Position numbers and translations under genes: made by a program | Shown: piece by piece, positions 1 to 7,146 of the stretch | Layout of the letters: each line of letters starts with the position of its first letter | Position numbering within the stretch: position 1 is the stretch's first letter | The notes under the pieces: generated by a model | The model's database searches: none | Told to the model about the DNA's origin: nothing | What the model saw: only the letters and a program-made list of their open reading frames with translations | Assembly: GCA_947174735.1 (NCBI GenBank) | Contig: CAMWKC010000052.1 | Span: 1-11,039, forward strand | Direction of reading: 5' to 3' | Origin: an uncultured Porphyromonadaceae bacterium | GTDB lineage: Bacteria; Bacteroidota; Bacteroidia; Bacteroidales; Muribaculaceae | Length of the DNA stretch: 11,039 nt

Positions 1-1809
1 ACTAACCAGACTAAAACTGCTAAGTCAAAAGCCACCTCGGGTAAAGCTGCTTCCGGCACTGGTAAAAATACCTCAAATTCCGGTAAGTCTTCTTCCGGTA
101 CAGGTAAAGCAAAAACTACTTCGACTAAGGTATCGGCAACTCCGGCTAAGAAAAATAATACTTCTGCCCAAACACAACAGAAGAAACAGACAAATGGTAG
201 CAAAGGCGGTACTAAATCCAAAGGTACTACCCAATCTAACGCAGGTCAGTCTAAAGGTACTACCCAGAACTCCAAAAGCACAACACAAAAAAAGAAAGGC
301 AATAGTGCGCCTGCTAAGAAAAAAAACGTTGAAACTTCAGCTGATGTCAAACGTCAGCAGCAGGCTGCACAGCAGGATATACGCACTACTAAGGAGCAAA
401 TTAAAGAAAACGAAGCTAAAGTTAAGAAAAATCTTAGTGAACTTAGCCGTATCGGTACAGATATAGATGCCTCAAAGACTCAGGCAGGAACTATAGCTGC
501 CCAAGTGAATCGCCTACAGAGTAATATAGGTGAACTTGAAAGTGAAATAAAAACTAATGAAACAGAATTACAGCGACTACGTGAAAAGTATCTTGATGCT
601 ATAAAGAAAGTACGTGCCGGCAGAAAACGTAACTCTCAGCTTGCTTTTATTTTTTCATCAGAAAATCTCAATCAGGCTATGAGGCGTATGCGTTACCTGA
701 GTCAGTTCTCTGACTGGCGTAAAAACCAGAGTGCAGAGCTTGATCGTCGTGTGGAATTGCTCCGAAACCAGCAGGATACTCTTGCTGCGGCACGTCGTGC
801 ACAAGAAATAGCCCTTCAACGTCAGCGACAGACTCAGCATCAGCTTGAATCACAATATGCACGTCAGGATTCTGTAGTGGCTGAGCTGCGTCAGAATGGC
901 CAGGCTCTACGTACACATCTGGAACATAAACAGGCTGAAGCTAATGCTCTTGGTAACCGGGTTGCACAACTTATAGCACAGGAACAAGCCAAAGCAAAGG
1001 CAGAAGCTGAGGCTAAAGCAAAAGCTGAGGCAGAAGCCAAAGCCAAGGCAAAGGCTAAAGCAGAGGCTGAAGCGCGTGCCAAAGCTAAGGCTGAAGCTGA
1101 AGCAAAGGCTAAAGCAAAAGCTGAACAGGAACGTAAACTGGCTCAAGCCAATGCTGCTAAAAATAATTCAAAAACTCCGAAAAAAGAGGAGACTGCACAA
1201 GCCAAACCGAAAAAAGAGTCAAAGACAGATAAAAATAAAGATAATAAAAAGACAGAAGTCAGAAAAGGAGAGGGTCAATATGCAGCAGCCCGTAAGCGTA
1301 AGAGTCATAATGATAAATCTGACAAGAATGATGCTGCCAAGCCTGTTGCATCTACTGCCACTGCTTCGAAATCTGCTGCCTCGTCTTCTGCCCATGGTAA
1401 TTTCGAGAAAATGAAAGGTCAGTTGCCACGTCCTGTCAACGGTCCCTTCCGTGTTATCAGTCCCTTCGGTCGCCATCCTTACCCCGGGCTGCCCGATGTA
1501 ATGTATGATAATCTTGGTATAGATGTTGAGGTCAGTCCCGGTGCACAGGTCAAAGCTGTGTATGGAGGTAAGGTGTCAGCAGTATTCATTATGCCTGATT
1601 ATCAGACGGTGGTGATGGTAAATCATGGTAATTATGTGACTGTGTACGGTCATATAGGGACAGCTACTGTCAAATCAGGAGATACTGTTACACAAGGGCA
1701 GACTCTCGGTTCACTTATTAAAGATGAAGATGGTGGTAAACATAGTACCCTGCATTTTGAAGTCTGGAAAAACCGTGAGACGCAGAATCCTATGAATTGG
1801 ATAAAATGA
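1..1809 (+). CDS. envC: EnvC-family murein hydrolase activator (LytM/M23-like), 5' end outside window
   Basis: The frame is open from base 1, so this is the last 602 residues of a longer protein; a GTG at 505 is an internal Val codon, not a start. Visible order: a Thr/Ser/Lys/Gln/Gly-rich segment (residues 1 to about 110), a long coiled coil (about 115-330) containing the EnvC-like stretch LAFIFSSENLNQAMRRMRYL, an Ala/Lys/Glu repeat (about 330-375), a basic spacer (to about 470) and a C-terminal LytM domain (about 480-602). The LytM zinc ligands are degenerate: the usual HxGxD is NLGID, and the usual HLHFE is TLHFE. Family knowledge: EnvC proteins are periplasmic, have an inactive LytM domain and switch on amidases during cell separation. 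I infer the same role here. The signal peptide would lie upstream. The stop overlaps the next start (ATGA at 1806-1809). Confidence 0.9.
   Translation, partial: TNQTKTAKSKATSGKAASGTGKNTSNSGKSSSGTGKAKTTSTKVSATPAKKNNTSAQTQQKKQTNGSKGGTKSKGTTQSNAGQSKGTTQNSKSTTQKKKGNSAPAKKKNVETSADVKRQQQAAQQDIRTTKEQIKENEAKVKKNLSELSRIGTDIDASKTQAGTIAAQVNRLQSNIGELESEIKTNETELQRLREKYLDAIKKVRAGRKRNSQLAFIFSSENLNQAMRRMRYLSQFSDWRKNQSAELDRRVELLRNQQDTLAAARRAQEIALQRQRQTQHQLESQYARQDSVVAELRQNGQALRTHLEHKQAEANALGNRVAQLIAQEQAKAKAEAEAKAKAEAEAKAKAKAKAEAEARAKAKAEAEAKAKAKAEQERKLAQANAAKNNSKTPKKEETAQAKPKKESKTDKNKDNKKTEVRKGEGQYAAARKRKSHNDKSDKNDAAKPVASTATASKSAASSSAHGNFEKMKGQLPRPVNGPFRVISPFGRHPYPGLPDVMYDNLGIDVEVSPGAQVKAVYGGKVSAVFIMPDYQTVVMVNHGNYVTVYGHIGTATVKSGDTVTQGQTLGSLIKDEDGGKHSTLHFEVWKNRETQNPMNWIK
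220..266 (+). repeat. Short direct repeat in the low-complexity part of the EnvC-like gene
   Basis: The 14 bases AAAGGTACTACCCA occur exactly at 220-233 and again at 253-266, a period of 33 bases (11 codons), both encoding the peptide KGTTQ in frame. Degenerate Ser/Gly/Thr/Lys repeats lie on either side (about 30-300). It looks like internal duplication of a flexible linker. Confidence 0.7.
988..1125 (+). repeat. Ala/Lys/Glu coding repeat (KAEAEAKAKA-type stalk)
   Basis: About 46 codons are almost only Ala, Lys and Glu, with one Arg, in the pattern KAEAEAKAKAEAEAK. Codons are mixed (gcc, gca, gct, gcg; aaa, aag), so the DNA repeat is imperfect and the protein pattern is what is kept. The segment should form a long charged single alpha helix or extend the preceding coiled coil. 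It separates that coil from the basic spacer and the LytM domain. TolA and similar envelope-spanning proteins use comparable helices, an analogy only. Confidence 0.85.
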
Positions 1810-2813
1810 CCATCCTCATGAAAGAACAGGAAGGCAAGATAAGTTCAGGCTCATTTTATTCTTCAGCAAGAAACTGGAGTATAATACGCTATACTCCCGA
1901 TATGCGTTCGACATGGGACCATCTGGTACGAACTTCAGCTAACGGAACTTTTCTGCTGACTCGCGACTATATGGATTATCATAGTGACCGTTTCAGCGAT
2001 TACTCACTTGTTGTTCTGAAAGACGGCCGGCCGTTTATACTCCTTCCGGCTAACCTTACTTCTGATGGTGTTCTGCACTCTCATCAGGGATTAACGTACG
2101 GTGGCTGGATAGTACCCTGCCGTCATTTTGACGGCAACGATATGCTTGAAGTATTCAGTTTGGCAGTTGATTATTGCCGTCAGTCAGGTATCCATGCTAT
2201 CGACTATAAACCGATTCCGTGGATATATACACGACAACCGGCACAGGATGACTTATACGCCCTGTTCCGTCATAATGCCTGTCTTACCGAGTGTAATCTT
2301 TCATGTACAATAGACCTTGTTGCTAATCCCGGATTTAATAAGCTTCAGGCGCGTCATCTGCGTAAGGCTGTCGGTACAGGTGCCATGGTAGGTCCTACTG
2401 AAGATACCGACTGTTTCTGGGCCATGCTTATATCTTGTCTTGAAGAGCGTCATGAGGCTGTACCTGTACATACAGCTGAAGAGATGAAACGGTTGCAAAA
2501 GCATTTTCCTGAGAATATACGTCTCTTTACTTCCACACTTTATGGCGAAATGCACGCCGGTGTCTGCATCTATGATACCGGTCTGACTGCACATTGTCAG
2601 TACATAGCCACAACTGAGACAGGACGGCGTCTGGGGCTTCTCACACTGCTTATGGACTATCTGATTCATGATGTTTATTCACATAGGCGTTATTTCGACT
2701 TCGGTACCTCTAACGAACATGCCGGTCTTACACTTAACCACGGTCTGCTGCGTCAGAAATCCTCTTTAGGAGGCAGTGGTGTGGTTTATCAACGCTGGCT
2801 TATCAATATCTGA
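1806..2813 (+). CDS. FemAB/GNAT-like acyltransferase
   Basis: This 335-residue protein resembles the Bacteroidota GNAT-family (BioF2/CelD-like, FemAB-fold) acyltransferases often found in surface-glycan loci. Recognisable stretches are GTFLLTRDYMDYHSDRF (about 47-63), LLPANL (79-84), SHQGLTYGG (92-100), and near the C-terminus YFDFGTSNEHAG followed by an LGGSGVVYQRW end. I see no signal peptide or membrane segment, so it is probably cytoplasmic. Substrate is unknown; transfer of an acyl or aminoacyl group to a nucleotide sugar or cell-wall precursor would fit the family and neighbours but is inferred. ATG at 1806 is chosen because it overlaps the EnvC-like stop as ATGA, implying coupled translation. 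A TTG at 1797 and an ATG at 1818 are alternatives in the same frame. Confidence 0.82.
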   Translation: MTILMKEQEGKISSGSFYSSARNWSIIRYTPDMRSTWDHLVRTSANGTFLLTRDYMDYHSDRFSDYSLVVLKDGRPFILLPANLTSDGVLHSHQGLTYGGWIVPCRHFDGNDMLEVFSLAVDYCRQSGIHAIDYKPIPWIYTRQPAQDDLYALFRHNACLTECNLSCTIDLVANPGFNKLQARHLRKAVGTGAMVGPTEDTDCFWAMLISCLEERHEAVPVHTAEEMKRLQKHFPENIRLFTSTLYGEMHAGVCIYDTGLTAHCQYIATTETGRRLGLLTLLMDYLIHDVYSHRRYFDFGTSNEHAGLTLNHGLLRQKSSLGGSGVVYQRWLINI

Positions 2814-2816
2814 CTT

Positions 2817-3908
2817 ATGGATTATTCCGGCGAAGATCACATTTATCTCACAGCTCCGCTTGACTCTCATCGGCCTCCTATGGTACGGCGCACTGAGATA
2901 CCGGTCTTGTGTATAGTCGTACCGTGTCTTAATGAAGAAGCAGCTTTGCCATTGTCTCACCGTTGTCTGGCTGCTGTACTCAGTTCGCTGAAAACAACAG
3001 GTAGGATAAGTGCCGACAGCTATATTCTTTATATTGATGACGGGAGCACTGATTCAACCTGGGAGGTTATAACATCATTGGCTTCCAATTGTGTATCGGA
3101 TGTAGGCGGTTTACGTCTTTCTGTTAATGCCGGACATCAGAATGCTCTTGTTGCAGGTATAGAATCTGTTGCAGATTATACTGATATAGTAGTAACTATT
3201 GATGCCGACTTGCAGGACGACCCCTGGGCAATAGTAGCTATGGTGGAAGAGTATATGAAAGGTTATGATATAGTATATGGCGTGCGTGCTGACCGTACAA
3301 GCGATAGCCATGCCAAACGTGGTCTGGCTCATTTACATTATAAGCTTATGGAGTTATTGGGTGCACGCACAGTATATAATCATAGCGATTACCGTCTTAT
3401 GAGCCATAGGGCTATAGAATCTCTATGCAGTTACGAAGAGCGTAATCTTTATCTACGCGGCATAGTGCCTATGCTTGGTTTTGCTCAGTCCAAGGTATAT
3501 TTTACCCGCGCACGGCGTGTAGCCGGTAAAACCAAATATCCCTTAGGACGTATGTTTAACTTTGCTGTCGATGGCATAACTTCATTTTCAGTACGTCCGG
3601 TGCGTATGGTATTCGTTACCGGTATCATATTTTTGCTTGTAGCTTTTGCTATACTGATATATGTGCTGGCACGTTACCTTAGCGGGCATACTATAGAGGG
3701 TTGGTCATCGCTTATGATATCCGTATGGTTGTGTAGTGGTGTGTTACTTATGGCCTTAGGGATAACAGGAGAATATATAGGTAAAATATACACAGAAGTC
3801 AAGCACCGTCCGCGTTATCATCTGGAGCAGTCTGTCGGTCGTGTCGCAGACGCCGGCGTAGCATCCAGACAGAAACGGCGACAGAACTTACAGCAACAGT
3901 GCCCATAA
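2817..3908 (+). CDS. GT2 glycosyltransferase with two C-terminal membrane segments (GtrB/ArnC/DPM type)
   Basis: The GT-A fold is clear: VVPCLNEE (34-41), the nucleotide-binding DDGSTD (74-79), and the metal-binding DADLQDDP (129-136), followed by DYR (191-193) and a basic RARRVAGKTKYP loop (231-242). Two hydrophobic segments follow (about 264-287 and 297-318), then IGKIYTEVKHRPRY, a usual end for this family. Known members move a sugar from a nucleotide donor to undecaprenyl or dolichyl phosphate at the inner membrane; I infer a polyprenyl-phosphate sugar product here, with unknown sugar. The first ATG lies 3 bases after the upstream stop, suggesting coupling; the ATG at 2880 (MVRRTEIP) would also leave the whole domain intact. 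The last 36 residues overlap the convergent flippase gene, and about 25 of them extend past the family's normal end. Confidence 0.9.
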   Translation: MDYSGEDHIYLTAPLDSHRPPMVRRTEIPVLCIVVPCLNEEAALPLSHRCLAAVLSSLKTTGRISADSYILYIDDGSTDSTWEVITSLASNCVSDVGGLRLSVNAGHQNALVAGIESVADYTDIVVTIDADLQDDPWAIVAMVEEYMKGYDIVYGVRADRTSDSHAKRGLAHLHYKLMELLGARTVYNHSDYRLMSHRAIESLCSYEERNLYLRGIVPMLGFAQSKVYFTRARRVAGKTKYPLGRMFNFAVDGITSFSVRPVRMVFVTGIIFLLVAFAILIYVLARYLSGHTIEGWSSLMISVWLCSGVLLMALGITGEYIGKIYTEVKHRPRYHLEQSVGRVADAGVASRQKRRQNLQQQCP

Positions 3909-5310
3909 GTATGTAAGAAAGTAATGCGGAAGGTAAGAAAGAAGCTGCAAATGTTCCTGTACATAGTAAGGTAGATACAGCCATACCACGCATGGCTCTT
4001 GCGTCGAGCCGGAAGCTATAAAGCCTTCTGTTAACGACGTAATAGATTATAAAACACAGACAGCAATCAGCCACCATACCGTAGCCAAGACCTATAAGAC
4101 CAAAAAGGAGAAAGCCGGCAGCACTCATGCCAAGTGTCAGAAGATTGCCTGTGATACCTTCAAGCCACAGAAACACCTTTTTGTTATCTTTAGCGAATGC
4201 TATGTAACCTAATGGAAACATCAGAGCCTTGAGCATAACTCCCAGGCCCATCCAGCGCATCAGAGGTGTTACTGTTTCAAATCTTGAAGTCAGCAGCAAC
4301 TCTATAACTAATGGTGCTGTAAGTATAAGTCCGCATACGATGGGAGTAACAATGTAACCAACCATCTCAATCTGACGATTGACTACACTTCGCATTTCTT
4401 CGTTATCACCGGCAACTGCTGAGAGACGAGGGAAATAATCGAGTGCAAGAGCTGAAAACACCATGCCGGAATACTGTGTGGTAAGTGAATTGGCACCTTG
4501 ATAAAGACCAACAGTATCAGTACTGCCCACAGAATTCAGAAATACGTTGAGAATATATGTACAGCCTGAGCCGATGAGATCAGAAATCATAAGTATAATG
4601 CCGAGTCCTATAAGACGCACTACGATGGGACGGTGAGATTGCCATGAGAAGCGTATGCGTTGATGCTGTCGTTCGCGCAGGGCCTTACGCAGAGCTAAGG
4701 TATAGAATAAAGCCATAGTCAGCGCTAATAGTACCATAGCCGGTACAATACCGTCATATCCTAACCACCAATAGAGCGGTACACCTACAAGCAGGCCTGC
4801 CAGAGCACTTACCAGCGAAGCTTTGGAAATACGGCCGACTTCATGCAGTCCCTGAAGCAAAGCTAACACACCATTATAGAATATAGACAGAAATACCGCT
4901 ATTCCGAGGAGCATAAACATCGGAGCCATAGCGGTATTATGAAATGTGGTCTGACTTAGCCAACGGCTTCCGAACACACATACAAGGGCACCGAAGAGGG
5001 AAGTAAGTATTATAAGCCGTCGTGCTACACCGAGTGCTGTGCCGAGAGTACCGGCATCTTCCTTACCGGCAGCCACTTCTTTCACTATAGCCAGATTCAG
5101 ACCTAACGAAGCGAAACGCTGCACAGTCTGTGAGGCTGAGGTGAAAAGAGCTGAAATACCCATTCCTTCAGGACCAAGAAATAAAGCTACGAGCTTACCG
5201 CGTACAAGGTTAACCACAATCTGAAGTACCTGTACACTTCCAAACAGCGAAAAACCTTTCAGGATACTGCGGTATATATCAGAATTTTTTTTGACTTTTG
5301 AATCGGTCAT
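3799..5310 (-). CDS. Wzx/O-antigen-translocase-like flippase (MOP superfamily)
   Basis: This 503-residue protein is strongly hydrophobic, with about 12-14 membrane segments running from residue 20 to 483, the expected size for a polysaccharide flippase. The N-terminal pattern (SLFGSVQVLQIVVNLVRGK, then LGPEGMGISALF at 45-56) matches O-antigen translocases. Family role: moving undecaprenyl-diphosphate-linked oligosaccharides across the inner membrane, here presumably the product of the neighbouring glycosyltransferases. It is the last gene of the minus-strand operon. Its ATG lies inside the upstream GT2 gene, giving a 32-base overlap, and no later Met would keep the first helix. Its 3' end overlaps the plus-strand GT2 by 110 bases, which covers most of its last helix and a short polar tail. 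Confidence 0.9.
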   Translation of the reverse strand: MTDSKVKKNSDIYRSILKGFSLFGSVQVLQIVVNLVRGKLVALFLGPEGMGISALFTSASQTVQRFASLGLNLAIVKEVAAGKEDAGTLGTALGVARRLIILTSLFGALVCVFGSRWLSQTTFHNTAMAPMFMLLGIAVFLSIFYNGVLALLQGLHEVGRISKASLVSALAGLLVGVPLYWWLGYDGIVPAMVLLALTMALFYTLALRKALRERQHQRIRFSWQSHRPIVVRLIGLGIILMISDLIGSGCTYILNVFLNSVGSTDTVGLYQGANSLTTQYSGMVFSALALDYFPRLSAVAGDNEEMRSVVNRQIEMVGYIVTPIVCGLILTAPLVIELLLTSRFETVTPLMRWMGLGVMLKALMFPLGYIAFAKDNKKVFLWLEGITGNLLTLGMSAAGFLLFGLIGLGYGMVADCCLCFIIYYVVNRRLYSFRLDARAMRGMAVSTLLCTGTFAASFLPSALLSYILMGTVAVSSVAVSVWMLRRRLRHDRQTAPDDNADGA

Positions 5311-6307
5311 ATAGCGGTAAGATAAACAACGATGTCTTTACACCAAGACGAGCCAAGATGTAGTAGCGCGGACTTACACGTCCACGCAGCAGACCCCAGT
5401 TTATATGTTGCCTCTGTTCGTTTAATAGATGTCTTACTTCACATCGTTGTTCTTGTGTCAGATTGCATAGAACGTCTAAGAGACGTATACCACGGAAGAA
5501 ATTATGAAATAGCTGCCGGGCTGCTTTGAACGGTACCTCCTCACCGGCCTGCCAATAGTCGTTGGCGAAGCTTACCAGTGCACGGTCAGATTGTAGAAAA
5601 TCAAATAGCTTCAACGAAGGACTATGTGTCACCGAATCAGGTTGCATCATATAGAAGTAGGGAGTATCGGCTATAGTAATTTTCGGAGCGAGAAGAAGAA
5701 GCTGACGCGTCAGTACTTCATCGGCAAATACTGACGGTACCATTTCAAATTTTCTGAAACATTCCAGATAAAGCTCACGAAGTATTATTCCTCCACCGGC
5801 ACCTATCTGCCAGCCGTCAAGGGTTAACGCCACCATGTCACGTCCTGTCCATACTTTCCCGGTTGGAAAATCGATTGCCGGAACGAAACGTTTTGCCTCT
5901 GACCCGTTATGCAGATACATTACCGGATATACTATGTCTGCTCCGGTGTCATGTTTGTATTTCAGAAGTGTCTCCAGATAATCGGGATTTACCCAGTCAT
6001 CGGCATCAAGTGGTGCTACGAGCGGTGCGTGTGCTTCCTCAATAGCACGCTTTCGAGGTATAAAGGCACATCCCGAATTAGTCGGCATGGATATAAGTCT
6101 TATCTTATCCGGATAACGGGCTACATAATCATTCACAATAGCAGCTGTTGTATCAGTCGAACAGTCATCTACAACTACTATTTCGAATTTTGCTCCTTTC
6201 TGAACAAGAAGGCTGTCAAGAGCGCGGGCAATGAAACGTGCGGCATTGTAGGCCGGCATTACAAACGATACATCCGGCCGAGTTACTACAGATGCACTCT
6301 GATTCAT
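5279..6307 (-). CDS. GT2 family glycosyltransferase
   Basis: The 342-residue protein has a classical GT-A domain: SFVMPAYNAARFIARALDSL (14-33), VVVDDCSTD (44-52) and the metal-binding LDADDW (100-105). An acidic pair at 196-197 (ADEVLTRQLLL) sits where the catalytic base of inverting GT2 enzymes is expected. No membrane segments are evident, so it is likely cytoplasmic, extending a lipid-linked oligosaccharide at the inner membrane face. Donor and acceptor cannot be read from sequence. Its ATG shares one base with the previous gene's stop (TAATG at 6309-6305), and its 3' end overlaps the flippase start, so it is a middle gene of the operon. The region after about residue 210 has no recognisable motif. 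Confidence 0.9.
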   Translation of the reverse strand: MNQSASVVTRPDVSFVMPAYNAARFIARALDSLLVQKGAKFEIVVVDDCSTDTTAAIVNDYVARYPDKIRLISMPTNSGCAFIPRKRAIEEAHAPLVAPLDADDWVNPDYLETLLKYKHDTGADIVYPVMYLHNGSEAKRFVPAIDFPTGKVWTGRDMVALTLDGWQIGAGGGIILRELYLECFRKFEMVPSVFADEVLTRQLLLLAPKITIADTPYFYMMQPDSVTHSPSLKLFDFLQSDRALVSFANDYWQAGEEVPFKAARQLFHNFFRGIRLLDVLCNLTQEQRCEVRHLLNEQRQHINWGLLRGRVSPRYYILARLGVKTSLFILPLYDRFKSQKKF

Positions 6308-7146
6308 TATTTGTGTCTGTGTTTTCGGGATGGCCTCCGGAATGCTTTAAGACGCCGTGCAAGACGTACACCATTCATCCAATATTCTACGTATGTTTTA
6401 AGTCCGCCTTCAATTCCGTTACTTTCACGGCGTCCTATTGCTATCATGCGTAAAGGCCAACTGAACGGATGCATGTGCATTACAGCTGCACCTTTGGCAC
6501 CTATATGAGCCGGATCTTTACCTTTGCGTTCGGAAGTAGTAAGACCGGGATGGGTACAAATATCAATAGGCATCAGGAGTACTTTCAAGCCGGCTTTAAC
6601 CGCATCAGTGAGCCATACGCTTTCCTCGCCCATAGGCAGAGGTGCTCCGATACCGAACACTTCGTTGAAAAGCAGTCCGGCTCTTTTGACAGCAGCTGTG
6701 CGGAAAGCTATCTCAAACGAGATGACATAATATCCTTTCGGTTGTTCTGCCAGAGTAACGACTTTGTCCGGGTGAGGTTTAAATGGAAGTCCGTCACCTC
6801 GCAGAGCACGACATAGTAATACATCAGCTTCAGGATGTGCATCAAAAGCGGCTATCAGTTTACGTAGACTCTCAGCAGTATATTTTATATCATCATCAGC
6901 TATAAGAGCTGTCGGTGCTGTAGATGCAATGATAGCTATATTCCGGTTACGTGACAGGCCACGTGTAGTATTGGTGATAATTTTGAAATCAGGACGTTGT
7001 AGAGCTTCCGGAATTTTGCGCGGTCCATCGGTAAGCTGCCAGCTTACAAGATATTCGACACCTTCGACCTTAGGATGATTGCACGCTGCCACGCGTTCGA
7101 TGCCTTCCTGTCCTAAGGTGCATATAAGTACTTGAAGTTGTATCAT
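6307..7146 (-). CDS. GT2-like glycosyltransferase
   Basis: I place the start at the ATG at 7146 (MIQLQVLICTLG), which overlaps the upstream stop as ATGA; a TTG at 7173 would add nine residues and seems less likely. The 279-residue protein is a divergent GT-A enzyme: N-terminal strand QVLICTLG, then GLSRNRNIAI (63-72), the metal-binding LIADDDI (81-87) and an acidic GEES (173-176) in the position of the usual catalytic acidic motif. The C-terminus (about 262-279) is very basic (RLARRLKAFRRPSRKHRHK) and could bind membrane lipid head groups. No membrane segment is seen. It probably adds one sugar in assembly of the glycan made by this operon; the donor is unknown. Confidence 0.85.
   Translation of the reverse strand: MIQLQVLICTLGQEGIERVAACNHPKVEGVEYLVSWQLTDGPRKIPEALQRPDFKIITNTTRGLSRNRNIAIIASTAPTALIADDDIKYTAESLRKLIAAFDAHPEADVLLCRALRGDGLPFKPHPDKVVTLAEQPKGYYVISFEIAFRTAAVKRAGLLFNEVFGIGAPLPMGEESVWLTDAVKAGLKVLLMPIDICTHPGLTTSERKGKDPAHIGAKGAAVMHMHPFSWPLRMIAIGRRESNGIEGGLKTYVEYWMNGVRLARRLKAFRRPSRKHRHK

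Noticed and set aside
505..507. GTG at 505 as the start of a 434-residue EnvC-like protein
   Set aside because: The same frame is open and protein-like back to base 1, with the coiled coil already running before 505; the GTG is an internal Val codon.
907..1146. Minus-strand open frames opposite the Ala/Lys/Glu repeat
   Set aside because: They encode Phe/Ser/Leu/Cys- or Ala/Ser-rich monotony that simply mirrors the repeat on the coding strand.
3849..3860. Perfect palindrome ACGCCGGCGT (3850-3859) inside the convergent overlap as a terminator or operator
   Set aside because: Only 10 bases with no loop and no T-run on either side; too short for a terminator and likely by chance in coding sequence.
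5909..6508. 199-residue plus-strand open frame opposite two glycosyltransferase genes
   Set aside because: Cys/Tyr/Arg-rich without any recognisable pattern, and it spans the junction of two well-supported minus-strand genes.
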